Assembly (NCBI GenBank): GCA_041687675.1
Contig: JAWLBM010000032.1
Location: 1-57,270 of the forward strand
From: JAWLBM01 sp041687675
Lineage (GTDB): Bacteria; Pseudomonadota; Alphaproteobacteria; Rhizobiales; Pleomorphomonadaceae
Direction: 5' to 3'
Length of the DNA stretch: 57,270 nt
Every line of letters begins with the position of its first letter. Position 1 is the first letter of the stretch. This document shows positions 18,265 through 25,609 of the stretch, in pieces. The translations under genes and the position numbers were made by a program. Below the pieces are notes generated by a model that was given only the letters and a program-made list of their open reading frames with translations, did no database searches and had not been told where the DNA came from.

Positions 18265-19176
18265 ATGACCGCGCTTTCGACAGAGGCCCGCCCGCACGCC
18301 TACTTCAGCGAGGAAAACTCGGCCGAGGTGGTGATCGCCCGCATGGACGCCATGCAGGACCAGCGGCTCAAGGAGGTGATGACGGCGGCGATCCGGCACC
18401 TCCACGCCTTCGTCAAGGAGGTGGAGCCGACCAATGAGGAGTGGATGGCGGCGATCGAGTTCCTGACCAAGACCGGGCAGATGTGCAGCGAGTGGCGGCA
18501 GGAGTGGATCCTGCTCTCCGACGTGCTCGGCGTCTCCATGCTCGTCGACGCCATCAACAACCGCAGGCCCTCGGGCGCCACCGAGACGACGGTGCTCGGG
18601 CCCTTCCACGTCTCCGACGCGCCGCGCTACGACAACGGCGCGAACATCTGCCTCGACGGCAAGGGCGAGCCGCTGGTGGTCTCCGGCCGGGTGACCGACA
18701 CCGAGGGGCGGCCGGTGGCCGGGGCGCTGCTCGACGTCTGGCAGGCCAACGACGAGGGCTTCTACGACGTGCAGCAGAAGGGCCTGCAGCCGGACATGAA
18801 CCTGCGCGGCGTGTTCGCCACCGACGCCGACGGGCGCTACTGGTTCCGCTCGGTGAAGCCGCGCTTCTACCCGATCCCGGACGACGGCCCGGTCGGGCAG
18901 ATGCTGGAGCGGCTGGAGCGGCATCCCTTCCGCCCGGCCCACATCCACTTCATCGTCGGCGCCGACGGCTACGAGCCGATCACCACCCACATCTTCACGC
19001 CGGACTGCCCCTACCTCGACTCCGACGCGGTGTTCGGCGTCAAGGAGAGCCTGATCGCCGACTTCCGGAAGGTGGACGACCCGGCGCGGGCGGAGGAGCT
19101 CGGCGTTGCGAACCCCTTCCACGCGGTCACGTGGGATTTCGTGCTCGCCCGGCGCCCTTCGGCCTCCAGCGGGTGA
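18265..19176 (+). CDS. Intradiol dioxygenase, hydroxyquinol 1,2-dioxygenase type
   Basis: A 303-residue non-haem Fe(III) intradiol ring-cleavage enzyme. An N-terminal helical dimerisation domain (about 20-110) precedes the beta-sandwich catalytic domain. The four iron ligands are visible as Tyr167 (GFYDVQ), Tyr202 (RFYPIP), His226 and His228 (AHIHF), at the spacing known for hydroxyquinol and chlorocatechol enzymes. Its product maleylacetate is the substrate of the reductase at 10445, which favours hydroxyquinol over catechol. GGGAGG lies before the ATG at 18265, preferred over 18247. The last 50 bp overlap the 3' end of the convergent copper ATPase gene. Confidence 0.9.
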   Translation: MTALSTEARPHAYFSEENSAEVVIARMDAMQDQRLKEVMTAAIRHLHAFVKEVEPTNEEWMAAIEFLTKTGQMCSEWRQEWILLSDVLGVSMLVDAINNRRPSGATETTVLGPFHVSDAPRYDNGANICLDGKGEPLVVSGRVTDTEGRPVAGALLDVWQANDEGFYDVQQKGLQPDMNLRGVFATDADGRYWFRSVKPRFYPIPDDGPVGQMLERLERHPFRPAHIHFIVGADGYEPITTHIFTPDCPYLDSDAVFGVKESLIADFRKVDDPARAEELGVANPFHAVTWDFVLARRPSASSG

Positions 19177-21391
19177 GCAGCCCGGCGTTGGTGACGACCG
19201 ACACCGAGGAGAGCGCCATCGCGGCCCCGGCGACGGCCGGGGTCAGGAGGCCCGAGGCGGCGAGCGGGATGCCGACCACGTTGTAGACGAAGGCCCAGAA
19301 GAGGTTCTGGCGGATCTTCGCCGCCGTCGCCGCGGCGATGTCGAGCGCCGCCGGCACCAGCCGCGGGTCGGGCCGCATCAGGGTAATGCCGGCGGTCTCC
19401 ATGGCGACGTCGGTGCCGGTGCCCATGGCGATGCCGACGTCCGCGGCGGCGAGCGCCGGCGCGTCGTTGACGCCGTCGCCGACCATGGCGACCACCTTGC
19501 CCTCGCGCTTCAACGCATCCACGGCGGCGGACTTCTCCGCCGGCTTCACCGGCCCCTGCCAGCCGTCGAGGCCGAGGTCGCCGGCGACGGCGCGGGCCAC
19601 GCCGGCGTGGTCGCCGGTGAGCATGCGGGTGGAGATCCCGCGCCGCCGGAGTTCGTCCACCGCCTCGCGCGCCTCCGGCCGGACCGGGTCGGCGAGGGCG
19701 ACGAGGCCGGTGACGCGGCCGGCGCGGGCGACCGCCACCACGGTCTTCGCCTCGCCCTCGAGCCGGACCACCTCCGCCCCGAGCGCCCCGGCGTCGATGC
19801 CCCGCTCTTCGAGGAAGGCCCGGTTGCCGACGAGCACCTGCTCGCCGCCGACCTCGGCCTCGACGCCGCGGCCGGTGGTCGAGCGGAAGCGGGTCGCCGG
19901 CGCCGGCTCGATCCCCTCCTCGCGGGCGGCGGCGACCACCGCGCGGGCGAGCGGATGCTCCGACAGCGCCTGCACCGCGGCGGCGTCCGCGAGCACGCCC
20001 CGCCGGTCGGACCCGGCCGCCGGCACGAGGTCGACGATGGCCGGGCGGCCGGCGGTCAGCGTGCCGGTCTTGTCGAACAGCACCGCCGAGACGCCGGCGG
20101 CGCGCTCCAGCGTCTCGATGTCCTTGATGAGGATGCCGGCCTTGGCCGCCGCGCCGGTGCCGGCGACGAGGGCGGTCGGGGTGGCGAGGCCGAGGGCGCA
20201 GGGGCAGGCGATGACCAGCACCGACACGGCCGCCACCAGCGCCGCCTCGAGCCCGCCGCCGGCGAGCATCCAGGCGGCGAAGGTGAGGGCCGCGATCACC
20301 ACCACCACCGGGACGAACACCGCCGAGACCCGGTCGACCAGCCGCTGCACCGGCGCCTTGCCGCTCTGGGCGTTCTCAACGAGGCGGGTGATGCGGGCGA
20401 GGGTGGTGTCGTCGCCGGCGGCGGTGACGCGGAGCGTCAGCGCCCCCTCGCCGTTGATCGCGCCGGTGATCGCCGGCTCGCCGGGGCCGCGGGCGACGGG
20501 CACGCTCTCGCCGGTGACGAGGCTCTCGTCGAGGTGGCTGTCGCCCTCGACGATCTCGCCGTCGGCGGGCACGCGCTCGCCCGGGCGGACGAGGACGAGG
20601 TCGCCGCGGGCGAGCGCCTCGACGCCGACCACCTCCTCGCGGCCGCCGACGAGGCGCGTCGCCTGCTCGGGGCGCAGGGCCATCAGCGCGCGGACGGCGG
20701 CGGTGGTGCCGGCCTTGGCCCGCTCCTCGATCAGCTTGCCGAACAGCACCAGCGTCAGGATCGCCGCCGAGGCCTCGAAGTAGAGGTGGCCGGCGGCCAT
20801 GTGGCCGAGGGTCAGCACCATCACCGCCGAGTAGCCGAAGGCGACCGTGGTGCCGAGCGCGACCAGCACGTCCATGTTGGCCGAGCCGCCGCGCAGCGCC
20901 GCGTAGGCGCCCTTGTAGAAGCGCCAGCCCGCGACCGCCTGGACGATGCCGGCGAGCACGAACTCCGTCCACGGGCTCATGATGTGGCCGACGCCGAAGG
21001 GCATCAGCGCCATCTGCACGAGGAAGGGAAGGGTGAGCAGCGCCGAGACGGCGAAGACCACCAGCAGGCGCCGCCCTGCCGCCCGCCGCGCCGCCGCCTC
21101 CGCCTCGCGCCGGCGGCGCGCCTCGGCGGGATCGGCGGCGCGAGGGCTCGCCTCGTAGCCGGCCCGCTCGACGGCGGCGACGACCGCCGCCGGATCGGCG
21201 CCGGGCTCCAGCGTCACGTCCGCCCGCTCCAGCGCGAGGTTCACCCGCGCCTCGCGCACGCCCTCCGTGCGAGACAGCACCTTCTCGACGCGGGCCGAAC
21301 AGGCCGCGCAGGTCATCCCTCGGATGTCGAACACCGCAGCCTCGGCGGCAGGCGCGGAGGCCTCGGGCGGGTGGTCGAGCGGGCGGGTCAT
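19127..21391 (-). CDS. copA: Copper-translocating P-type ATPase (P1B-1)
   Basis: A 754-residue heavy-metal P-type ATPase exporting Cu(I) across the inner membrane. In order: one N-terminal metal-binding domain GMTCAACS (Cys28 and Cys31), transmembrane pairs, TGES at 293-296, the ion-channel CPC motif at 396-398, phosphorylation site DKTGT (Asp440), the nucleotide domain SEHPLA, and GDGVNDAPAL. The last two helices carry YN (FVYNVVG) and MxxSS (MALSSVS), which with CPC define the Cu(I) subgroup. A single metal-binding domain is on the low side but common in bacteria. No copper chaperone or CueR-like gene is adjacent. Its 3' end overlaps the dioxygenase gene by 50 bp. Confidence 0.93.
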   Translation of the reverse strand: MTRPLDHPPEASAPAAEAAVFDIRGMTCAACSARVEKVLSRTEGVREARVNLALERADVTLEPGADPAAVVAAVERAGYEASPRAADPAEARRRREAEAAARRAAGRRLLVVFAVSALLTLPFLVQMALMPFGVGHIMSPWTEFVLAGIVQAVAGWRFYKGAYAALRGGSANMDVLVALGTTVAFGYSAVMVLTLGHMAAGHLYFEASAAILTLVLFGKLIEERAKAGTTAAVRALMALRPEQATRLVGGREEVVGVEALARGDLVLVRPGERVPADGEIVEGDSHLDESLVTGESVPVARGPGEPAITGAINGEGALTLRVTAAGDDTTLARITRLVENAQSGKAPVQRLVDRVSAVFVPVVVVIAALTFAAWMLAGGGLEAALVAAVSVLVIACPCALGLATPTALVAGTGAAAKAGILIKDIETLERAAGVSAVLFDKTGTLTAGRPAIVDLVPAAGSDRRGVLADAAAVQALSEHPLARAVVAAAREEGIEPAPATRFRSTTGRGVEAEVGGEQVLVGNRAFLEERGIDAGALGAEVVRLEGEAKTVVAVARAGRVTGLVALADPVRPEAREAVDELRRRGISTRMLTGDHAGVARAVAGDLGLDGWQGPVKPAEKSAAVDALKREGKVVAMVGDGVNDAPALAAADVGIAMGTGTDVAMETAGITLMRPDPRLVPAALDIAAATAAKIRQNLFWAFVYNVVGIPLAASGLLTPAVAGAAMALSSVSVVTNAGLLTRWRPKGAGRARNPT

Positions 21392-21495
21392 GGGCGCGGG
21401 TCCGGTGAATGGTCCCCGACAGGTAGGTGATCCGGGGGGCGGGGGGAAGGTGGGAGAGTCGCGGATGGGCAGGAATGGGCCTGTCCTGCGTTCGT

Positions 21496-21612
21496 CTAGA
21501 GCATATTCCGTTCAGATCGAACCGATCTGAACGACAAGAATATGCTCAAGCTTTGAACCTGGAGCGATTTCTCGTCGATCAGGTGATTCCACCTGATCGG
21601 AAAGCGCTCTAG
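21496..21612. repeat. Rhizobial-type palindromic intergenic repeat
   Basis: A 117-bp element bounded by CTAGAGC and GCTCTAG. It contains two hairpins. The first is an extended imperfect palindrome, 21499-21547, with outer arms GAGCATATTC/GAATATGCTC and inner arms GTTCAGATCG/CGATCTGAAC around AAC. The second is 21576-21599, CGATCAGGTG-ATTC-CACCTGATCG. It is markedly less GC-rich than its surroundings. Such double-hairpin elements are dispersed in many Rhizobiales genomes. Its right end supplies the TAG stop codon of the toxin gene on the minus strand, so it sits directly behind that gene and may also terminate its transcript. Confidence 0.8.
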
Positions 21613-22203
21613 TCCTGGAGGCGCCCGAACGCGGCGGTTACCGTCTCGATCGGCAAGAACAGCGTCCTGCTATCGCCGGGATATTCGATGAACTCGGCGC
21701 AGCGCAGATAAAACCGTTTCGCCGCGTCGTCCTTGGCCTGGACCAGCACGGCGGCCATCCCGATGCTCCGGGAAGCCATTGCGATCCGGCGCAGCCCGTC
21801 GGCGAGCATGTCGGCGCCGAGACCCTTCCCCGTGTGATCCCGGTCCACCGCCAAGCGGCCGATGATGGAGACCGGCACCGCGTCCGGCGCGTTGCGTCGG
21901 ACGCGGCCGGGGGGGGGCGGGGGCGGCCCCCCCCCCCCCCCCCAAAAAAAGTATTCGGCCGGGGGCGGCCGCGCGCTCGACCGCCCCGGCCGAGATACAA
22001 TAGTAGGCGACCACCTGGTCGCCGCGACAGGCAACATAGGTGCGCGAAAAGCGGCTCTCGTTCCTGAGGGCCCGGTGGCGGAGCCAGTCGTTCAGCGCCG
22101 GTTCGCCACAGTCGAAGCGCGAGAGGTCATGGTCCGGGCGGATCGGTTCGGGCGCGGAGAGGGCGCGCGCCGGGCCCGCCGGTTCCTCGTCTACTTCCGC
22201 CAT
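21609..22203 (-). pseudogene. TacT-type GNAT toxin, disrupted by a 52-bp insertion
   Basis: GNAT acetyltransferase toxin of the type that acetylates aminoacyl-tRNA and is neutralised by a DUF1778 antitoxin. The N-terminal half reads from 22203 (DHDLSRFDCGEPALNDWLRH, then YYCISAGAVERAAAPGR). The C-terminal half lies in another frame (VRRNAPDAVPV, RLAVDRDHTGKGLGADML with the acetyl-CoA loop, KRFYLRCAEFIEYP). Between them are 52 bases rich in G, C and A runs. Deleting exactly 52 bases (one of the two CGGCCGGGGG copies, 21904-21913 and 21956-21965, plus the stretch between) restores a single 180-codon frame of normal family length. Either the toxin is inactivated or this is an assembly error. Confidence 0.85.
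21904..21965. other. Homopolymer-rich insertion flanked by 10-bp direct repeats
   Basis: Between the two copies of CGGCCGGGGG lie runs of G9, G5, C17 (21927-21943) and A7 (21944-21950), then GTATT. One repeat copy plus this stretch is 52 bp, which shifts the toxin frame by one. The composition looks like a sequencing or gap-joining artefact; a hypermutable tract is the alternative. Confidence 0.8.
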
Positions 22204-22532
22204 GCCGGCGCCCGGCCCAGCAGCGATCGCAACCGCGGTCCCGGCGCGGGCGGATGGTCCAGCGCGTGGACGAATGCGTCGTAGCGATCGGAATCCAATG
22301 CGAAGAGACGCTGGTCGAGAAGCACATCGATCGCCTGGCGTCGCGCGCTGTCGACCATGAACTCCGTCCGCGTCTTGCCGAGGATCGCGGCGGCCTCATC
22401 GATCAGGCGGCGCGTGTCCGTCTCGATACGCAGATTGATGCTGCCCTTGGGGTCGGCGCCCGAGGGGCGCTCGGCCGCCTTGGCGGCCGGCGGGTCGACC
22501 GGTCCGACTGAGAGAGAACGCGCCTTCGTCAT
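22191..22532 (-). CDS. DUF1778 (TacA-type) antitoxin
   Basis: A 113-residue ribbon-helix-helix antitoxin that both represses its operon and neutralises the GNAT toxin. The N-terminal half carries the RHH core, INLRIETDTRRLIDEAAAI followed by LGKTRTEFMVDSARRQAID, and the C-terminal tail LDHPPAPGPRLRSLL is the toxin-wrapping segment of the family. An extra basic N-terminus of about 30 residues precedes the RHH. It overlaps the toxin start by 13 bp, the usual arrangement. The antitoxin frame is intact even though the toxin frame is not. Confidence 0.9.
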   Translation of the reverse strand: MTKARSLSVGPVDPPAAKAAERPSGADPKGSINLRIETDTRRLIDEAAAILGKTRTEFMVDSARRQAIDVLLDQRLFALDSDRYDAFVHALDHPPAPGPRLRSLLGRAPAWRK

Positions 22533-22538
22533 GACGCG

Positions 22539-22571
22539 AATGTGGCGCTGCGTATCCACAGTGTCAATACG
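22539..22571 (-). promoter_or_regulatory. Candidate TacA operator and promoter
   Basis: CGTAT-N11-ATACG (22551-22571) is an inverted repeat directly upstream of the antitoxin and a likely RHH-repressor site. On the minus strand it contains TTGACA (22567-22562), a perfect -35 box. With a 17-bp spacer the -10 would be CACATT (22544-22539), which is weak and would place +1 at or next to the ATG at 22532, suggesting a leaderless message. Confidence 0.4.
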
Positions 22572-22635
22572 ATTGCCTCTGTCGAACCTCGCTTTGACAC
22601 GATGCGCTGCCGCCCGGCCCTCGCCCCGTGCCCCC

Positions 22636-23436
22636 CTACCCCAAATCCCCCACGTCGAACCGCGCCACGTCCGCCAGCAGCTCCACCATCGCCCGCGCCG
22701 CATGGTCCAGCGACGCGCGGCCCTTTTCGGCCGTCGCGGCGGCGGCGTTGCCGACGGCGCCCTTGGGGTTGAGGTCCTGGGCCTTCCAGCCGAACTGGAC
22801 GGGGCCGTGGGCGCGGAGGTGGGCCATCTCGGCGGCGAGCCGCTGCTGGGTGGAGCGGAAGTCCTCGGCGAGGTCCATGCGGACGAGGTCGGGACGCAGG
22901 TGGAGCAGGATCGAGGTCTCCACGTCGCCGCCGTGGATGCCGTAGGCGAACTCCCCGGGCGGGAAGACGCCCTCCGGCTGGCCGAAGCGGGCCCAGGCGG
23001 TGGCGACGCAGAGCATGCCGTGGCGGATCCTGAGCTCGCGGGCGACGATGTCCATGATCGGCACGTTGCCGCCGTGCGAGGTGACGATCACCAGCCTGGC
23101 GACGCCGGCCCGGGCGACGCTGTCGCCGATGTCGAGCCAGGCGCGGGTGACGGTGTCCCAGTCGAGGGTCAGCGTGCCCGGGCTGTCGATGTGCTCGTTG
23201 GACTTGCCCACCGCCTGGACGGGCAGGAAGGTGACCGGCAGGTCGTCCGGCAACAGCTCGATCACCCGCGCCACCTCGCCCTCGGCGATCAGCGTGTCGG
23301 TGGCGAGCGGCAGGTGCGGCCCGTGCTGCTCGATCGCGGCGACGGGGAGCACGGCGATCCAGCGCGAGGTGTCGGCGCCGGCGAGGTCGAAGGTGGTCAT
23401 CTCCTGCCAGCGGCGGCGGGGAAGGCTGGTGGTCAA
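22636..23436 (-). CDS. Creatininase-family amidohydrolase
   Basis: A 266-residue metal-dependent amidohydrolase of the creatininase family, which includes creatininase, MftE and formamidopyrimidine deformylases such as ArfB. Metal and catalytic segments are visible: EQHGPHLPLATD (Glu, His, Asp), VTSHGGNVPI and HGGDVETS. The conserved N-terminal motif LPRRRWQEMT lies before the first usable ATG (23400), so a TTG start at 23436, with GACGAGGA upstream, is preferred; 23400 is the alternative. It runs in the same direction as the 8-oxoguanine deaminase and RidA genes (100-bp gap) and probably opens an amide bond in the same pathway. Confidence 0.87.
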   Translation of the reverse strand: MTTSLPRRRWQEMTTFDLAGADTSRWIAVLPVAAIEQHGPHLPLATDTLIAEGEVARVIELLPDDLPVTFLPVQAVGKSNEHIDSPGTLTLDWDTVTRAWLDIGDSVARAGVARLVIVTSHGGNVPIMDIVARELRIRHGMLCVATAWARFGQPEGVFPPGEFAYGIHGGDVETSILLHLRPDLVRMDLAEDFRSTQQRLAAEMAHLRAHGPVQFGWKAQDLNPKGAVGNAAAATAEKGRASLDHAARAMVELLADVARFDVGDLG

Positions 23437-23536
23437 GGCGGTGGTCCTCGTCGTCTGTCGGGGCGGCCGGCGGCGGCGCCGGTCGCGGGAGTGCGGGCGC
23501 CGGGCGGGCCAGCCTAACGCGATCCGGGCCCGGGCG

Positions 23537-24892
23537 TCAGCGGGCCGTCGGCACCGCCTCCAGGAAGCGCCGGGCGGCCCGCCCGTGTTCATAGCGCAGC
23601 CGGGCGACGTCGACACCCCGCGCCGCACCGTCCTCCACCAGCCAGCGTCCCCTGACCATCACCCGGTCCGCCCGGTGGGCGCCGCAGAGGACCAGGGCGG
23701 CGAGCGGGTCGCCGGCGCCGGAGAAGCGCAGCTCGTCGAGGGTGAACATCGCAAGGTCCGCCTGCCGGCCGGCCTCGATGCGGCCGATGTCGTCGCGGCC
23801 GAGGCAGGCGGCGGAGCCCTCGGTGGCCCAGCGCAGCACGTCGAAATGGGTGACCGAGGCGGCGTCGTAGGCGAGCCGGCCGAGCATCAGCGCGTGGCGC
23901 ACGCCCTCCATCAGGTTGGAGCTGTCGTTGGAGGCCGAGCCGTCGACGCCGAGGCCGACGGGGCTGCCCGCCGCCTCCAGCTCCTTCGTCCGGCAGAGGC
24001 CGGAGGCGAGCACCATGTTGGAGGTGGGGCAGTGGCAGACGCCGACCCGGTGGCGGCCGAGCCGCCTCACCTCCTCGTCGGTGAAGTGGATGCCGTGGGC
24101 GAGCCAGGTGCGGTCCGTCATCCAGCCGACCTCCTCGAGGTAGTCGACCGGGGTGCAGCGGAAGTGCTCGCGGCACCAGGCGATCTCGTCGCGCGCCTCG
24201 CCGAGGTGGGTGTGCATGCGCAGCCCGTGGCGGGCGGAGAGGGCGGCGGTCTCCACCATCAGCCGCTTCGTCACGTTGAATGGCGCGCAGGGGGCGAGCG
24301 CCACCTGCAGCATCGCGCCCTCGGAGGGGTCGTGGTAGGCCGCGACCACCCGCTCGCAGTCGGCGAGGATCTCGTCCTCGTCCTGCACCGCGCCGGCGAC
24401 CGCGTTGCCGCCGTCCTCGGCGGTGAGGTTGAGCGAGCCGCGCGTCAGCGTCATCCGCATGCCGAGGGCCGTCGCCTCCTCGGCCTGGATGTCCATGGCG
24501 GATTCGAGCCCGGGCGGGAAAAGGTACTGGTGGTCGGAGACGGTGGTGCAGCCGGAGAGCAAGAGCTCCGTCAGCGCGAGGCGGGTGGCAAGGCGGAGGT
24601 TCTCCGGCGTGACGTTGGCCGCCCAGATCGGGAACAGCGCCTCCAGCCAGGGGAACAGCTCCTTGTTGATCCCCGCCGGATGCGCCCGCGTCAGCGTCTG
24701 GAACATGTGGTGGTGGGTGTTGACGAGGCCGGGCAGCACCACGTGCGCCGAGGCGTCGAAGGTCTCGTCCACCGGGGCGGAGGGCTCGCCGCCGGCGGGG
24801 ACGAGCTCGGCGATCCGCCCGTCCTCCACCACCAGGCCGCGGCCGGCCCCCTCGGCGAGGATGGCGAGCGGGTCCTTGATCCAGAGGCGCAT
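23537..24892 (-). CDS. 8-oxoguanine deaminase (amidohydrolase, Atz/Trz-like)
   Basis: A 451-residue amidohydrolase-superfamily deaminase; family members convert 8-oxoguanine to urate and some also deaminate isocytosine. Metal and catalytic residues are present: NTHHHMFQTLTR (HxH), HTHLGEARDE, WLAHGIHFTDEE and the final Asp in LGVDGSASNDSSNLM, whose SASNDSSNLMEG stretch is typical of this group. It has the C-terminal beta-sandwich return typical of the family (DLAMFTLDELR). It is about 20 bp downstream of the RidA gene and likely cotranscribed with it. Confidence 0.9.
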   Translation of the reverse strand: MRLWIKDPLAILAEGAGRGLVVEDGRIAELVPAGGEPSAPVDETFDASAHVVLPGLVNTHHHMFQTLTRAHPAGINKELFPWLEALFPIWAANVTPENLRLATRLALTELLLSGCTTVSDHQYLFPPGLESAMDIQAEEATALGMRMTLTRGSLNLTAEDGGNAVAGAVQDEDEILADCERVVAAYHDPSEGAMLQVALAPCAPFNVTKRLMVETAALSARHGLRMHTHLGEARDEIAWCREHFRCTPVDYLEEVGWMTDRTWLAHGIHFTDEEVRRLGRHRVGVCHCPTSNMVLASGLCRTKELEAAGSPVGLGVDGSASNDSSNLMEGVRHALMLGRLAYDAASVTHFDVLRWATEGSAACLGRDDIGRIEAGRQADLAMFTLDELRFSGAGDPLAALVLCGAHRADRVMVRGRWLVEDGAARGVDVARLRYEHGRAARRFLEAVPTAR

Positions 24893-24914
24893 GTTTCGGT
24901 CCTTCGCGGCGTGG

Positions 24915-25304
24915 TCAGGGAACGCGGGCTGCCGTCGCCTCGACCTCGACCCTGAACTCCGGCCGGGTGAAGCCGGAGACGATCACGAGCGTGGAGGCGG
25001 GCGGCGGGTCGCCGACGAAGCGGTCGCGCACGGCCATGTAGGCCGGGAAGTCGTCGCGGCGGGTGACGAAGGCGTTGAGGCGGACGACGTTCGAGAAGTC
25101 CATCCCGGCCTCGGCGAGGATCGCCCCGATGGCGCGGAAGCAGAGCTCCGCCTGGAGCGACACGTCGTCCGGCACCGTCTCGTCCGCGGCGATGCCGAGC
25201 TGGCCGGAGGTGACGAGGATCTCCGCCCCCGCGGGAACCAGCACCCCGTGGCTGTAGCGGCCGAAGGGCGGGCGGACGGCGGCGGGGTTGATCGGTCGGA
25301 ACAT
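24915..25304 (-). CDS. RidA family protein (imine/enamine deaminase-like)
   Basis: A 129-residue YjgF/YER057c/UK114-type trimeric protein. The signature GRYSHGVLVPAGAEILVTSG, LRLNAFVTRRDDF and the C-terminal VIVSGFTRPEFRVEVEA are visible. The Arg that binds carboxylates in canonical RidA is replaced (LVIVSGFTRPEF region), pointing to an Rid1-7 type subgroup acting on pathway-specific substrates. It is the first gene of the minus-strand group and diverges from the ABC importer at 25610 across a 305-bp region. Confidence 0.85.
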   Translation of the reverse strand: MFRPINPAAVRPPFGRYSHGVLVPAGAEILVTSGQLGIAADETVPDDVSLQAELCFRAIGAILAEAGMDFSNVVRLNAFVTRRDDFPAYMAVRDRFVGDPPPASTLVIVSGFTRPEFRVEVEATAARVP

Positions 25305-25609
25305 GCGGCGGGCCCGGCGGCGGGAACCGGCAAAGGGTAGACCGCCGCGCCGCCGCGCCGCAAGGCGAGCCGCCGGGCGATCGCGGCATGTCCGCTGTGC
25401 AAATGCCTCTTTTGAGGGCAGGTGAACTGGACTAGCATGCCGGGCGGGGAGGATGGGCCGTCCGGCGCGGGCGGCGCCGCGGGAGAATCCGCCGGGCGGG
25501 CGGACGCGGCCTGCCGCTGGCACGGCTCTTGCCACCTTGCATGCTCTTGGACGGCGGGGCCGCGGGCCGCGGCGCGCCGGTGAAGTCGAACACGACGGGA
25601 GGTGGGTCC
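25305..25609. other. Divergent regulatory gap between ridA and ABC importer
   Basis: 305 bp without a supported gene. It must hold promoters for both directions. On the plus strand TTTTGA (25410 region) and TAGCAT are 17 bp apart, a weak promoter candidate. The stretch 25385-25440 is less GC-rich than its surroundings. GGGAGGTGGG just before 25610 is the ribosome site of the binding protein gene. Confidence 0.5.

Noticed and set aside
21426..21451. Possible CueR-type site upstream of copA
   Set aside because: Only one half (ACCTTCC on the minus strand) is good; the other half and the promoter spacing do not fit.
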